From Algicella marina (GTDB lineage Bacteria > Pseudomonadota > Alphaproteobacteria > Rhodobacterales > Rhodobacteraceae), in the NCBI RefSeq assembly GCF_009931615.1, contig NZ_CP046620.1:1069501-1133500 (forward strand): a stretch of DNA of 64,000 nt. Reading direction: 5' to 3'. Below, piece after piece: positions 32,328 to 42,471 of this stretch (positions are counted from its first letter, which is position 1; each line of letters opens with the position of its first letter). The position numbers and the translations under genes were made by a program. A model generated the notes under the pieces. That model was not told where the DNA came from and ran no database searches. It worked only from the letters and a program-made list of their open reading frames with translations.

Positions 32328-32812
32328 CAGACAGTTCCTTTGCTCATCTCGGCCAGAGCGGCCTGCATTTCTTCCGGCGTCTTGGTGTTGCCCGGTGTCG
32401 AGATTGACCAGAGATGACCGAAAGGATCTGTCAACTGGCCATACCTGTCGCCCCAGAAGGCATCATGTGCGGCGAGCCTGATGGTGGCTCCGTGGTTCTC
32501 GGCCTGTGCCATGGAGGCATCGGCGTCGTCGACGATCAGATGGATCAGCACAGGGGTGGCGCCGAGTGTCGCGGGCGAGAGGACGCCATGGTCGGGGAAC
32601 TCGTCGCTCAACATGACAGATGCGCCGTTTAGTTTCAGGCATGCATGCATGATCCTGCCATCCGGAGCGGGCAGCCGCATCATTTCCGTTGCCCCAAAGG
32701 CATCGCTGTAGAACTTGATTGCAGCTACGGCGTTCTTGCAGATTAAATAGGGCGAAACGCTGTGTACCCCCATGGCCATTGCGTTGTCGCTGGCGGATTG
32801 AGTGCCTCTCAT
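32327..32812 (-). CDS. VOC-family glyoxalase/PhnB-like protein
   Basis: This 161-residue protein has a single VOC domain: VSPYLICKNAVAAIKFYSDAFGATE at residues 18-42, GASVMLSDEFPDHG and WGDRYGQLTDPFGHLWSIST, all typical of PhnB-like members. No substrate can be assigned. A GGGAGG site precedes the ATG by four bases. It is the first gene of the two-gene VOC operon. Confidence 0.85.
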   Translation of the reverse strand: MRGTQSASDNAMAMGVHSVSPYLICKNAVAAIKFYSDAFGATEMMRLPAPDGRIMHACLKLNGASVMLSDEFPDHGVLSPATLGATPVLIHLIVDDADASMAQAENHGATIRLAAHDAFWGDRYGQLTDPFGHLWSISTPGNTKTPEEMQAALAEMSKGTV

Positions 32813-32893
32813 GTTTTCCTCCCTTCAGGATGGAAGAAGCATACCAACCAAACGGTATGTAGGCAAGGCGAGCGTTGGAGAGGGAGGCGGAGG

Positions 32894-33742
32894 TTATTCC
32901 GCAATCATCTCAATGTCCCGGAACCATTTGATTGCCATTTCGGACCATCCGGAAGGAACTGAGTGTCCGCCAGTGTGAAGTGCAAGCTCAAGGGCGGTTC
33001 CCGGCGTGCAGTTTGTCCATTTCCTGCGCCAGAATGGACCATCCGTTACAAAGTCGTCTGCTCGCATCTCGTTGCAGCCGTTCTGTTGCCGCAGCAACAT
33101 CAGGGAATGAAATACGTCTCCCTGATATATGCGCCCGTCACCGAGCGGGCGGCCCTCGAGCGGAACGACCCGATCCCGCCAGCCGTGAGTGTGCAACATT
33201 CGAACCGGGCCGGCGCAGCTGCCTTCGACCGGATGGGGACGCCAGAACGCCCCGGCTACCGGCGCGTAAGCGGCTGCGAGGTCTGGTTTGGCACAGGCCA
33301 GATACCACGTCAGCGAACCACCGATGGAGAATCCGGACATCAGGATTCGCTCCGGGTCTACACCGTGGTGTTCTGCAGCGTTGCGGATGACCTCATCGGT
33401 AAAGGCGGCCTCGTCCCGCTGTGCCGGTCTTTCGGGATGGAAGGACCATCCCGGTCCAAATCGGCTGCCTTCACGCCTCAAGCCATCAGGTGCGATGACA
33501 GCAAACCCGGCACTAGTGAACGCCGAGACCATGGCGGAATTGGATAACGTCCTGGCGCCGCTGCCGCCTGCACCGTGAAAGAACAGAAGGGCAGGGTATC
33601 CGTCGTCGGTCGGCGGTGTCTCCGGCAGGGAGATACGGTACGAGCCCAGTGGCGTCTCGCAGGCGGGTCCTGTGACACCACACGCGAGCAGCGGGCCGCC
33701 GGCACCGATCAGGAAAAGAACGAGTGTCAGCAGTTTGGTCAT
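32894..33742 (-). CDS. Exported PHB-depolymerase-like esterase
   Basis: This 282-residue alpha/beta hydrolase resembles the esterase family containing poly(3-hydroxybutyrate) depolymerases and feruloyl esterases (LpqC-like). A hydrophobic signal precedes a possible lipobox (LLAC), so it may be a lipoprotein. Catalytic motifs are FFHGAGGSG (oxyanion), GFSIGGSLTW with the nucleophilic serine, and a C-terminal HTGGHSVP with the histidine. The substrate is unknown. The start at 33742 has GGAGAG four bases upstream; an in-frame ATG eight codons earlier is less likely. Confidence 0.83.
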   Translation of the reverse strand: MTKLLTLVLFLIGAGGPLLACGVTGPACETPLGSYRISLPETPPTDDGYPALLFFHGAGGSGARTLSNSAMVSAFTSAGFAVIAPDGLRREGSRFGPGWSFHPERPAQRDEAAFTDEVIRNAAEHHGVDPERILMSGFSIGGSLTWYLACAKPDLAAAYAPVAGAFWRPHPVEGSCAGPVRMLHTHGWRDRVVPLEGRPLGDGRIYQGDVFHSLMLLRQQNGCNEMRADDFVTDGPFWRRKWTNCTPGTALELALHTGGHSVPSGWSEMAIKWFRDIEMIAE

Positions 33743-33944
33743 CGGTCTCTCCGGAATTTTATTCATGGCTAGGTCATGAGCAGGCCGCGCGACAGGCCGG
33801 AGGCCGGGAAACACGGAATTTTGAAGAGAGACTCAAACGGGGCGAATTCTCTCCGACCCTTGCGGACCGCTGGACGGAGAACTATTCCTTAAGCGAGCGC
33901 GGCGCATATTCCGGCGACCGACACGGCACAGAAGGTACGGCCAT

Positions 33945-34574
33945 ATGTTTGATCCCATGACCCCCCCGAGCAGTTTCATCATTCCGACGGTAGAGGAAGT
34001 GAGTGCCCGAGGATCCATCCGTTACGACATTTTCTCCCGCCTCCTGAAGGAGCGCATCATTTTCGTTTCCGGTCCGGTGCATGACGAGATGGCCACGGTG
34101 ATCGTCGCCCAGTTGCTGTTTCTGGAAGCGGAGAACCCGAAAAAAGAAATCGCGATGTACATCAACTCTCCCGGTGGCGTGGTGACGAGCGGACTGTCGA
34201 TCTACGACACGATGCAGTACATTCGCCCCAAGATTTCGACTGTCTGTATCGGACAGGCTGCTTCCATGGGGTCGCTGCTGCTGGCCGCAGGGGAACCCGG
34301 AATGCGCTACACGCTGCCCAACAGCCGGATCATGGTTCACCAGCCGTCCGGCGGCTATCAGGGTCAGGCCTCCGACATCATGATCCACGCCCGCGAAACT
34401 CAGGCGCTGAAGGATAGGTTGAACGAAATTTATGTGCGGCACACAGGTCAGGACATGGAAACTGTTGTGGCAGCACTGGAGCGCGACAACTTCATGACGG
34501 CGGAAGCCGCAAAGGAATGGGGCCTCGTCGATCAGATCGTCGATAGCCGTTCCGATGTGAGCGGTGAGGAGTGA
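33945..34574 (+). CDS. clpP: ATP-dependent Clp protease proteolytic subunit
   Basis: This 209-residue serine peptidase forms the 14-subunit chamber used by ClpX and ClpA. The catalytic triad is Ser107 in GQAASMG, His132 in [10 protein letters not shown] and Asp181. The N-terminal [19 protein letters not shown] and the [17 protein letters not shown] handle region also match. It is separated from clpX by a chemoreceptor gene, an uncommon arrangement. An ATG at 33945 begins the family N-terminus. Confidence 0.97.
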   Translation: MFDPMTPPSSFIIPTVEEVSARGSIRYDIFSRLLKERIIFVSGPVHDEMATVIVAQLLFLEAENPKKEIAMYINSPGGVVTSGLSIYDTMQYIRPKISTVCIGQAASMGSLLLAAGEPGMRYTLPNSRIMVHQPSGGYQGQASDIMIHARETQALKDRLNEIYVRHTGQDMETVVAALERDNFMTAEAAKEWGLVDQIVDSRSDVSGEE

Positions 34575-34669
34575 ACTATCGGCTGAGTGATCCGGTCCGG
34601 TTGCCATAACGATTGGGTAGGATATAGCGACTACGGTTGTCCCGACCATACACTGTACGGGAACGGGAA

Positions 34670-36205
34670 ATGTCGCACCCATCGGCCAATGAAGCAGACC
34701 TTATCGCAGCAATGAATCTCATCGGCGTCGATGCGCCGATGAGAAAGCAAATCGCCGCGATGAAGCCACAGCTTGCGACGTTTCTGCCGGATGCGTTGGC
34801 TGCATTCTACGAAAGACTATCCGAGCAACCTGAGCTGTCAGGAAAATTCGAAGGCAGAATGCCGATGGCGCAGGCGCGCCAGCGTCAGTTGGAACATTGG
34901 CTGACCATTGCGGACGGGGAGTTTGGTGCGGACTATGCTGCGGCTGTTGCACGTATCGGCAGAGCCCATGTGCGCATAGACCTGAAGCCTGTCACCTATA
35001 TTGCCGGCTATGGTATCGTTGCCGACCACATGATCAGACGGTTCATCGAGGAACGGTTCCATGTCGCCTCTGGCAGGAAAGGCAAGAGCCGGTCGCGAAA
35101 GGACACCGGAGACGATGCAGTTGCAGAGCTGACGGATTTGATCAGCGTGTTCATTCGAGCGGTGTTCCTGGATGCGGGTATGAGCGTGGAGGCTTACCTG
35201 TCGGTCCTAAACGAGGAGAGGGCGCGGCTCGAGGAGGAAAGCCGTAGGGATCAGCAGGATCTCGAGCAGGGTGTCTCCGCAATTGAGACTGTGCTTGCCA
35301 GATTGGCAGACAACAACCTGCGGGAGGGAATGCCGGCATGCTTGCCTGACCGTTTTGCGACAATGGCTCGCCACATGGACAAGGCTCTGGTTGGCCTTTC
35401 CTCGGCCTTGGTTTCGGTGCGCAATTTGACCAATGGCCTCGACATGCGTGTGGACGAGATGACGCGGGCCACCAATGACCTCTCCAATCGCACGGCCCAG
35501 CAAGCTGCTAGCCTGGAGGAAAGCTCGGCCGCGTTGCAAGAGATAACGGAGAGTGTTTCTGCAACGGCGAGAAACACGGCGACGGCCGCCGAAAAGGCAG
35601 AAGTTGCCTTAAAGGAAAGCAAGCATTCCGCGGAAGTCGTGGGAGAAACGGAAGCCGCCATGAAAAACATGGAGGAAGCATCCACCGAGATAGTCTCCAT
35701 CGTGGCGTTGATTGATGACGTTGCCTTTCAAACCAACCTTCTGGCCTTGAATGCCAGTGTCGAGGCTGCGAGGGCCGGGGAGGCCGGGCGCGGCTTTGCT
35801 GTGGTGGCACAGGAGGTCAGGGCACTGGCTCAGCGCTGCTCGGAGGCAGCGCAGACCATCAAGGCAACAGTGAGCCGATCCGATCAACAGGTTCGGGAAA
35901 GTGTTCGGTTGGTCGAGAGCACGAAGAGTGCCTTGGGAGGGATCGCCAACAGGATCGGGGAAATGAACGAAATTGTCGGCAACATAGCTCATGCGGCGGC
36001 GGAGCAATCCTCGGGCCTTGGAGAGTTGCGGGATGCCGTGACTGACATGGATAACTTGACCCAGAAAAACGCCAGCATGGTTGATCAGACCAATGCGGCC
36101 ATGCAGGCGCTGCGCGGACAAATGCAGGAACTTGGCGGTGCGATGTCGGTCTTTCGTCTTCCGGTCGAGGCTGATAGGGTGCAGGACTTGCGGGATGTCA
36201 TCTGA
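34670..36205 (+). CDS. Globin-coupled methyl-accepting chemotaxis protein
   Basis: This 511-residue soluble chemoreceptor has an N-terminal sensor globin at about residues 10-185 with the proximal heme histidine His100 in [20 protein letters not shown], which is the signature region of globin-coupled sensors. The rest is an MCP coiled coil ending in a tip with [21 protein letters not shown]. No membrane segment is present. Relatives such as HemAT sense oxygen; that ligand is a reasonable inference. The start is the ATG at 34670 with CGGGAA upstream. Lying between clpP and clpX, it has no che genes nearby. Confidence 0.93.
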   Translation: MSHPSANEADLIAAMNLIGVDAPMRKQIAAMKPQLATFLPDALAAFYERLSEQPELSGKFEGRMPMAQARQRQLEHWLTIADGEFGADYAAAVARIGRAHVRIDLKPVTYIAGYGIVADHMIRRFIEERFHVASGRKGKSRSRKDTGDDAVAELTDLISVFIRAVFLDAGMSVEAYLSVLNEERARLEEESRRDQQDLEQGVSAIETVLARLADNNLREGMPACLPDRFATMARHMDKALVGLSSALVSVRNLTNGLDMRVDEMTRATNDLSNRTAQQAASLEESSAALQEITESVSATARNTATAAEKAEVALKESKHSAEVVGETEAAMKNMEEASTEIVSIVALIDDVAFQTNLLALNASVEAARAGEAGRGFAVVAQEVRALAQRCSEAAQTIKATVSRSDQQVRESVRLVESTKSALGGIANRIGEMNEIVGNIAHAAAEQSSGLGELRDAVTDMDNLTQKNASMVDQTNAAMQALRGQMQELGGAMSVFRLPVEADRVQDLRDVI

Positions 36206-36425
36206 TGACTATTTCGTAGATGTGTGTCGGTGAGCGTTTGCGCAGATGCCGGAAAAATCCCTAACGTCAGTTGACCAAGGTTTTTCATTTGCGCAATTTC
36301 ACGCCGTTGCTCTTGTCATTGCCTGCCGGGCGGTGCCTAATACGTGCAACTGGCCGCGGGAACGTGAATAGCCACGCGACGGAACGACGAGCAGACGGGC
36401 AAGCGCAACGGCCCTGGAGGATCGA

Positions 36426-37691
36426 ATGAGTAAGACAGGCGGCAGCGAATCGAAAAACACGCTCTATTGCTCTTTCTGCGGCAAGAGCCAGCATGAAGTG
36501 CGCAAGTTGATTGCCGGTCCGACGGTCTTCATTTGCGATGAGTGTGTCGAGCTCTGCATGGACATTATCCGTGAAGAGACAAAATCCAGTCTCGTGAAGT
36601 CGTCGGAAGGTGTACCCAGCCCGCAGGAAATCTGTGCGGTTCTTGATGATTTCGTTATCGGCCAGCAGGTCGCGAAACGCGTCCTGTCGGTTGCCGTTCA
36701 CAACCACTATAAACGCCTGAACCATTCGTCCAAGAACCCGGATGTCGAACTGGCGAAATCGAACATCATGCTGATCGGTCCCACGGGTTGCGGCAAGACC
36801 TTGTTGGCCCAGACGCTGGCCCGCATTCTGGACGTGCCGTTCACGATGGCCGATGCCACCACCCTGACCGAGGCGGGCTATGTTGGAGAAGATGTAGAGA
36901 ACATCATACTGAAGTTGCTTCAGTCTGCAGAGTATAATGTGGAGAGGGCGCAGCGCGGTATCGTTTATATCGACGAAGTGGACAAGATCAGCCGCAAGTC
37001 CGACAATCCCTCGATCACGCGGGATGTGTCTGGTGAAGGTGTGCAGCAGGCGCTGCTGAAGATCATGGAAGGCACCGTAGCCTCCGTGCCTCCTCAAGGC
37101 GGCCGCAAGCATCCGCAGCAGGAGTTTCTGCAGGTTGACACCACGAACATCCTTTTCATCTGCGGTGGCGCCTTTGCCGGTCTCGACAAGATCATCAGCC
37201 AGCGCGGCAAGGGGTCTGCCATGGGCTTCGGTGCAGACGTGAAGGATCAGGACGAGCGACGGATCGGTGAGGTTTTCCAGGAACTGGAGCCGGAAGACTT
37301 GCTGAAATTCGGGTTGATCCCGGAATTTGTAGGTCGTTTGCCCGTGATCGCAACTCTCACGGATCTTGACGAGGAAGCGCTCGTCACCATCCTTACCAAG
37401 CCGAAGAACGCCCTCATCAAGCAGTACCAGCGCCTGTTCGAGATGGAGAACGTGCAGTTGACGTTTACGGACGAAGCTCTGAAAGCCGTGGCGTCACGGG
37501 CGATCGAGCGGAAAACCGGCGCACGTGGTCTGCGATCGATCCTTGAAGAGGTGTTGCTGGATACGATGTTCGAAGTCCCGGCGCTGGAAGGCGTGGAAGA
37601 GGTCGTCGTCAACGAAGACGCCATCGTCCGCAAGGGCGAGCCACTGCTGATCTATGCCGACAAGAACAAGGAGCCTGCGAGCGCAGGCTGA
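36426..37691 (+). CDS. clpX: ATP-dependent Clp protease ATP-binding subunit
   Basis: ClpX unfolds tagged substrates and feeds them to ClpP. The 421-residue protein has the N-terminal zinc finger with Cys15, Cys18, Cys37 and Cys40, the Walker A GPTGCGKT at residues 118-125, a Walker B YIDEVDKI and the sensor and C-terminal region with [19 protein letters not shown] site lies six bases before the ATG. It is about 1.9 kb downstream of clpP. Confidence 0.97.
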   Translation: MSKTGGSESKNTLYCSFCGKSQHEVRKLIAGPTVFICDECVELCMDIIREETKSSLVKSSEGVPSPQEICAVLDDFVIGQQVAKRVLSVAVHNHYKRLNHSSKNPDVELAKSNIMLIGPTGCGKTLLAQTLARILDVPFTMADATTLTEAGYVGEDVENIILKLLQSAEYNVERAQRGIVYIDEVDKISRKSDNPSITRDVSGEGVQQALLKIMEGTVASVPPQGGRKHPQQEFLQVDTTNILFICGGAFAGLDKIISQRGKGSAMGFGADVKDQDERRIGEVFQELEPEDLLKFGLIPEFVGRLPVIATLTDLDEEALVTILTKPKNALIKQYQRLFEMENVQLTFTDEALKAVASRAIERKTGARGLRSILEEVLLDTMFEVPALEGVEEVVVNEDAIVRKGEPLLIYADKNKEPASAG

Positions 37692-37807
37692 ACGCACCGG
37701 GACTTGTGTCGCCGGACCTCACGGCCCGGCGTCTCGCATGTCGGGAGTTTCCGCTGGACCTTGCCAGACAGTTACGCGACAAGTAGGCAAGCTTGATGGA
37801 GGGCATA

Positions 37808-38182
37808 ATGAGCCTGTTTTCGCAGATATTTACCTGGTGGAGCGGGCAGACGCTCGGCACTCGTATCTGGACAGCACGCAACGGTGAAAAGGTCGGCGAG
37901 GACGAGCAGGGCAACATTTTCTATCGCTCCACCGACGGGGCGCGACGCTGGGTGATCTACAATGGTGAAATCGAGGCAAGCCGGGTTTCACCGGAGTGGC
38001 ATGGTTGGCTGCACCACACGTATCAATCTCCACCCACTGAAGTGCCTCTCGCGCGCAAGAAGTGGGAAAAGCCGCATAAGGAAAATTTGACAGGTACGGT
38101 TGCGGCCTATCATCCGCCAGGCAGTATTCTTTCACCGGCGACCAATGTGCGCGCGGATTATGAGGCATGGAGCCCGGAGTAA
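37808..38182 (+). CDS. NADH:ubiquinone oxidoreductase subunit NDUFA12-like
   Basis: This 124-residue protein matches the alphaproteobacterial accessory complex I subunit homologous to mitochondrial NDUFA12 (B17.2). The [21 protein letters not shown] start, [19 protein letters not shown] and the [12 protein letters not shown] motif are diagnostic. GGAGGG at 37798-37803 supports the ATG at 37808. The main nuo operon is elsewhere. It is followed after four bases by mlaD, a gene order frequent in Rhodobacterales. Confidence 0.93.
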   Translation: MSLFSQIFTWWSGQTLGTRIWTARNGEKVGEDEQGNIFYRSTDGARRWVIYNGEIEASRVSPEWHGWLHHTYQSPPTEVPLARKKWEKPHKENLTGTVAAYHPPGSILSPATNVRADYEAWSPE

Positions 38183-38186
38183 CGAC

Positions 38187-38639
38187 ATGGCGAATAGTGC
38201 AACAGAAACCCTGATCGGAGCGGTCGTGCTGGTGACGGCCGTCGGATTCGTGGCCTATGCCAGCCAGACGGCAGGTATTGGCAGAGGAACGTCGGGCAAT
38301 TATGAGTTGCTGGCGAATTTCAATTCGGCGGAGGGCATTTCCGTCGGCACGGATGTCCGTATGGCCGGAGTGAAAGTCGGAACCGTCAAATCGCTGGGGC
38401 TCAACACGGAAACCTATCAGGCCGAGACGGTTTTCAACATAGATGAAACCTACAAGATCCCCGACGACAGCGATGTAAAAATTGCGTCAGAAGGTTTGCT
38501 GGGCGGCAGTTTCGTGGAAATCGCTCCCGGCGCCTCGGAGTTCATGTTCGCGGACGGAGACGAGATTCTCTACACGCAAAGTTCGGTGAGCCTGTTGGCG
38601 CTGATGATGAAATTCGTCGGCGAAAGCGCGTCGGAGTAG
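38187..38639 (+). CDS. mlaD: MlaD-type MCE-domain lipid-transport protein
   Basis: This 150-residue protein has one N-terminal membrane anchor (residues 8-27) and an MCE domain: ANFNSAEGISVGTDVRMAGVKVGTVKSL followed by IASEGLLGGSFVEIAPG. It ends in the hydrophobic SVSLLALMMKF helix that lines the MlaD hexamer pore. In other bacteria MlaD carries phospholipids between membranes with MlaE and MlaF; no mlaE or mlaF is adjacent here. GGAG lies seven bases before the ATG. Confidence 0.93.
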   Translation: MANSATETLIGAVVLVTAVGFVAYASQTAGIGRGTSGNYELLANFNSAEGISVGTDVRMAGVKVGTVKSLGLNTETYQAETVFNIDETYKIPDDSDVKIASEGLLGGSFVEIAPGASEFMFADGDEILYTQSSVSLLALMMKFVGESASE

Positions 38640-38643
38640 AACC

Positions 38644-39108
38644 ATGCGCGGCATATTTGCCCTGATCCTCTGTGCGCTGGCCGTGGCCGCGTCGGCACAG
38701 GAAGACGGCCTTTCCACCGGGTTCAACACGGATGGTACGCCGAACGGTGACGACGGTGTGATCGCGGAGGAGGGCATCATCAGTCCACCCGACGATTTTC
38801 AGGAGCTGCGGCTGGTCGATGCTCCACGTGCGCGGTTGCGTGGGCTCGATACACTCAACAATACTGTCGATGATTTCATGATTTCCGTCGGAGAAACGCT
38901 AATTTTCAAACGGCTGGAAGTCACGCTGGAGGCGTGCCGCTATCCCGAGGGGAACATCGGCGACCTGGCCTACGCCTACCTGCGGATTCGAGACCGGCGA
39001 GAAGAGGATGCTCGCTTTGACGGCTGGATGCTGTCCGAAAGCCCGGCCCTCTCGGCCCTCGACCATCCGCGTTATGACATCTGGGTGCTGAGCTGCAGCA
39101 CGGCCTGA
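38644..39108 (+). CDS. Exported DUF2155-type protein
   Basis: This 154-residue protein has a signal peptide cleaved after about residue 18 (MRGIFALILCALAVAASA). The mature part contains the DUF2155 pattern: ARLRGLDTLNNTVDDFMISVGET, FKRLEVTLEACRYPEGN and a C-terminal SPALSALDHPRYDIWVLSC. The two cysteines in the mature protein could form a disulfide. Its function is unknown. Its 3' end overlaps the end of the convergent aat by 37 bases. Confidence 0.87.
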   Translation: MRGIFALILCALAVAASAQEDGLSTGFNTDGTPNGDDGVIAEEGIISPPDDFQELRLVDAPRARLRGLDTLNNTVDDFMISVGETLIFKRLEVTLEACRYPEGNIGDLAYAYLRIRDRREEDARFDGWMLSESPALSALDHPRYDIWVLSCSTA

Positions 39109-39725
39109 GGGTCATCCGTCTGTTCCAGTGCCCAGTAGCGCGCGGGGAGTTGCAGCGCGCTCCTCAGCTGGCGATGGTAGTCTGCGCGGGAGATCTCCAG
39201 TGCGCCGAGCGAGATCAGGTGGTCCGTGGTGAACTGTGTGTCCAGCAGTGAATAACCGCCGAAGCGGAGCCGAGCGACCAGGTAGACAAGAGCGATCTTG
39301 GAAGCATCAGTAGCGAGAGAGAACATGCTCTCGCCAAAGAAGGCCCCGCCCATGGAAACGCCGTACAGTCCTCCCACCAGTAACTCTCCGACGAAGAGTT
39401 CGACTGAGTGGGCGTGACCACGACGGTAAAGTTCCTGATAGAGTGCGGCAATTTCTGGGTTTATCCAGGTCTCGTTACGTTCCGAACAGTGGCGGACGAC
39501 CTCGGCGAATGCGCTATCCCAGCGAACAGAATAACCGCCTTTGCGGATCCTCTTTCGTAATGAGCGTGAGACATGAAGAGAATCGAGCGGAAGCAAGCCG
39601 CGCGTTTTCGGATCAATCCAGAAGATTTCGTCACTGTCGGCGCTTTCGGCCATCGGGAAAACACCGGAAGCATAGGCATGCAGGAGCAGGTCGGCAGTTA
39701 TTTCCTGCGGAGCCTCGTCACGCAT
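39072..39725 (-). CDS. aat: Leucyl/phenylalanyl-tRNA--protein transferase
   Basis: Aat adds Leu or Phe to proteins with N-terminal Arg or Lys, marking them for ClpS and ClpAP. The 217-residue protein has YASGVFPMAESADSDEIFWIDP, CSERNETWINPEIAALYQELYRRGHAHSVE-type sequence and GGLYGVSMGGAFFGESMFS, all diagnostic. It is the promoter-distal gene behind accB and accC, separated from accC by 24 bases, in the order usual for Rhodobacterales. Confidence 0.95.
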   Translation of the reverse strand: MRDEAPQEITADLLLHAYASGVFPMAESADSDEIFWIDPKTRGLLPLDSLHVSRSLRKRIRKGGYSVRWDSAFAEVVRHCSERNETWINPEIAALYQELYRRGHAHSVELFVGELLVGGLYGVSMGGAFFGESMFSLATDASKIALVYLVARLRFGGYSLLDTQFTTDHLISLGALEISRADYHRQLRSALQLPARYWALEQTDDPQAVLQLSTQMS

Positions 39726-39749
39726 ATGCCAACCCGGTGATCAGTAGCC

Positions 39750-41087
39750 TTACCCTTCCAGCCAGCGTTCCAGCCAATGAATGGTATAATTTCCGTTGCG
39801 GATATCCGGTTCTTGAAGAAGTGCCCCGAACAGCGGTGATGTCGTATCCACGCCATCTACGATGAGCTCGGACAGTGCCCGATCCAGGCGCGCCAAGGCG
39901 ACGTCGCGATCGACGCCATGGACGATCAATTTGGCGATCAGACTGTCGTAATAGGGAGGTATCCGGTAGCCCTGATAAATGGCGCTGTCCATGCGTACGC
40001 CGAGGCCGCCCGGTGCGTGGAAGGCCGTGATCTTGCCCGGGCTGGGCCGGAATTCCGGAAGCTTCTCGGCGTTGATGCGTACCTCGATGGCGTGGCCGCG
40101 TGGAACCAGATCTTCCTGCCGAAATGTCATCTCTTCGCCCGAAGCTACGCGAATCTGCTCCTGCACCAGATCGACATTGAAGACAGCTTCGGTCACCGGA
40201 TGTTCAACTTGCAGTCGGGTATTCATCTCGATGAAATAGAACTCACCGTCTTCATACAGGAACTCTATGGTGCCGGCGCCTATATAGTTGATAGCCGCAA
40301 CGGCATCTGCGCAGGTCTTGCCGATGCGCGCGCGTGTTTCTGCGTCGATCACGGGGGAGGGGGCCTCTTCCAGAACCTTCTGGTGGCGACGCTGGAGTGA
40401 GCAGTCACGTTCACCAAGATGCACGGCACGGCCCTTGCCGTCGCCGAACACCTGCACTTCAATGTGGCGCGGCTTTTCAAGGTATTTCTCGATATAGACC
40501 TCGTCATTGCCGAACGCGGCCTTCGCCTCGGTGCGGGCTCCGGAGAAAGCCGAATCGAGGTCGGCGGCAGTGCGCGCCAGTTTCATTCCGCGTCCGCCCC
40601 CGCCGGCGGTTGCCTTGACGATGACGGGAAAGCCCATTTCCTGTGCGATTTCGCGCGCTTTCTCGATATTGGGAACACCGCCATCCGAACCGGGAACACA
40701 GGGCACCCCCAATTTTCTCATCGTATCCTTGGCGGTGATTTTGTCGCCCATGATCGAGATATGCTCGGATGTCGGTCCGATGAAGCCAATCCCGTGATCT
40801 TCGAGGGCCTGAACGAACACCGGGTTCTCGGAGAGAAAGCCGTAACCGGGGTGAATAGCCTCGGCCCCCGTCACCTCGCAGGCGGATATGATGTTGGGAA
40901 TGTTCAGGTAGCTCTGCCCGCTGGCCGGCGGACCTATGCAAACGCTTTCATCTGCAAGGCGCACGTGCATCGCATCGACATCGGCGGTGGAGTGCACCGC
41001 AACCGTCTGAATGCCCATTTCACGACAGGCGCGGATTACGCGGAGCGCAATTTCACCCCTGTTGGCAATCAGGATCTTCGAAAACAT
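39750..41087 (-). CDS. accC: Acetyl-CoA carboxylase biotin carboxylase subunit
   Basis: AccC carboxylates biotin on AccB using ATP and bicarbonate. The 445-residue ATP-grasp protein shows [18 protein letters not shown], the GYGFLSENP and [14 protein letters not shown] nucleotide loop, and the catalytic [14 protein letters not shown] region, all intact. It lies 14 bases after accB and is co-transcribed with it. Confidence 0.97.
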   Translation of the reverse strand: MFSKILIANRGEIALRVIRACREMGIQTVAVHSTADVDAMHVRLADESVCIGPPASGQSYLNIPNIISACEVTGAEAIHPGYGFLSENPVFVQALEDHGIGFIGPTSEHISIMGDKITAKDTMRKLGVPCVPGSDGGVPNIEKAREIAQEMGFPVIVKATAGGGGRGMKLARTAADLDSAFSGARTEAKAAFGNDEVYIEKYLEKPRHIEVQVFGDGKGRAVHLGERDCSLQRRHQKVLEEAPSPVIDAETRARIGKTCADAVAAINYIGAGTIEFLYEDGEFYFIEMNTRLQVEHPVTEAVFNVDLVQEQIRVASGEEMTFRQEDLVPRGHAIEVRINAEKLPEFRPSPGKITAFHAPGGLGVRMDSAIYQGYRIPPYYDSLIAKLIVHGVDRDVALARLDRALSELIVDGVDTTSPLFGALLQEPDIRNGNYTIHWLERWLEG

Positions 41088-41101
41088 GCCGCTTTCCTGT
41101 C

Positions 41102-41599
41102 TTAGCCGAGGATGAAGAGGGGGGCGCCGAATTCGACCGGTGCGCCGTCTTCCACCAGTATGCGCTTGACCGTGCCATCGCGTGGTGCGGGGATCTGATT
41201 CATCGTTTTCATGGCTTCGATGATCATCAATGTCTGGCCTTCCTTGACTGCATCACCGACGGCGACGAAGGAGGGCTTGCCCGGCTCTGGCTGAAGGTAG
41301 GCCGTGCCCACCATGGGTGACGTGACTGCACCGGGATCCTGCGCCGGATCGCCTCCGGTATCCTGCGGAGCGGAGGCACCTTCTGCGGGCCTGGGAGCAG
41401 GTGAAGCTGCAACCGGGATCGTCGTTGTCGGGGCGGCAGGTGCCGGGGCTGCCTGAACTGTACGGGCGACCCGCACATCCAGAACCTTGTCTTCGGCATA
41501 CTCGCGCCGGACTTCGATCTCCGTCAGATCGTTCTTGCGCAGCATCTCTGCGAGCGCTTCGATGAACGCCACGTCAGATGAAAATTCCTTATTGCTCAT
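41102..41599 (-). CDS. accB: Biotin carboxyl carrier protein of acetyl-CoA carboxylase
   Basis: This 165-residue protein has an N-terminal domain, an Ala/Pro-rich linker at about residues 50-90 and a C-terminal biotinyl domain. The biotin attachment lysine is Lys131 in [13 protein letters not shown]. The residue after the lysine is Thr rather than the Met of the classic EAMKMM motif; related alphaproteobacteria often have this variant, so it is not a defect. The start has no strong ribosome-binding site in view. It is followed by accC. Confidence 0.97.
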   Translation of the reverse strand: MSNKEFSSDVAFIEALAEMLRKNDLTEIEVRREYAEDKVLDVRVARTVQAAPAPAAPTTTIPVAASPAPRPAEGASAPQDTGGDPAQDPGAVTSPMVGTAYLQPEPGKPSFVAVGDAVKEGQTLMIIEAMKTMNQIPAPRDGTVKRILVEDGAPVEFGAPLFILG

Positions 41600-41715
41600 C
41601 AGAACCCCGATGTTGTTGTTTTTGGGTCCGCGCTATCCTCAGGGAACAGCGGCAGATATCCTGTTTGGGTTATACGCAATCGTTTGCCGCGTGAAAAGCG
41701 AAGAAGATCACCGTT

Positions 41716-42459
41716 TCAAGTGCCTTCGCGCACGTCTTCGATCAGTTCGGCCATGTCCTCTTTCGGCAGGTAACCGCGCAATATGACATCCCCGATGACA
41801 AATGTCGGTGTCCCGCTCAGCTTGACGGCCTTGGCGAGGACGCGTGTTGCATTGAGCCGTTCGGTGATGAGGTCACTGTCTGCCAGAGCTATCATTTCGT
41901 CGATGTTCACGCCACTTTCTTCGGCGATCGAGGCGATCACGGCCGTGGTCAGCTTGCCTTGGTGGCGCATCAGTGCGTCGGAAAAGGTCGCATAGGTTTC
42001 AGGCCCCTGATTTTCGAGAACGGCCATGGTGGATCGCGCGGCGACGAGAGATTCCGGGCCGAGTATCGGAAGTTCCTTGATGATGTAGCGGATATCGGGA
42101 TTGCTCTCCAGCAATGCCTGAACATCCGGATGGGCGCGCTTGCAATAGCCGCACTGATAGTCGATGAATTCGACGATCGTCAGGGGGCTGTCGGCATCGC
42201 CCAGCGTATAGGAAAAGCCATCGGCATAAAGGGCATCAATGTTTTCCTCGACGATCCGCTGGTCTTCGGCGACCTGCTCATCGGCCTCTCTTTCCTCTAG
42301 CACGGCCATCGCTTCGCGCAAAACCTCCGGATTTTCGAGGAGATAGGCTCGGATTTCCGAATGCAGCGAATCCCGCTCCGCCTCTGTCATATCCGTCTGG
42401 GCCAACGCTCCCGTGACGGCCAGCGCCGAGAACGCGAGAGCGAACATCACGGTTTTCAT
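41716..42459 (-). CDS. Periplasmic DsbA-family disulfide oxidoreductase (Com1-like)
   Basis: This exported thioredoxin-fold protein (about 247 residues) has a signal peptide, a helical segment with ENPEVLREAMAVLEEREADE, then the active site FIDYQCGYCKRAHPD and a cis-proline loop SGTPTFVIG. It probably helps form or isomerise disulfide bonds. AGGAG is nine bases upstream of the ATG at 42459; an ATG two codons earlier (42465) would have only three-base spacing, so I chose the downstream one. Confidence 0.88.
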   Translation of the reverse strand: MKTVMFALAFSALAVTGALAQTDMTEAERDSLHSEIRAYLLENPEVLREAMAVLEEREADEQVAEDQRIVEENIDALYADGFSYTLGDADSPLTIVEFIDYQCGYCKRAHPDVQALLESNPDIRYIIKELPILGPESLVAARSTMAVLENQGPETYATFSDALMRHQGKLTTAVIASIAEESGVNIDEMIALADSDLITERLNATRVLAKAVKLSGTPTFVIGDVILRGYLPKEDMAELIEDVREGT

Positions 42460-42471
42460 GGGCATTGTCTC

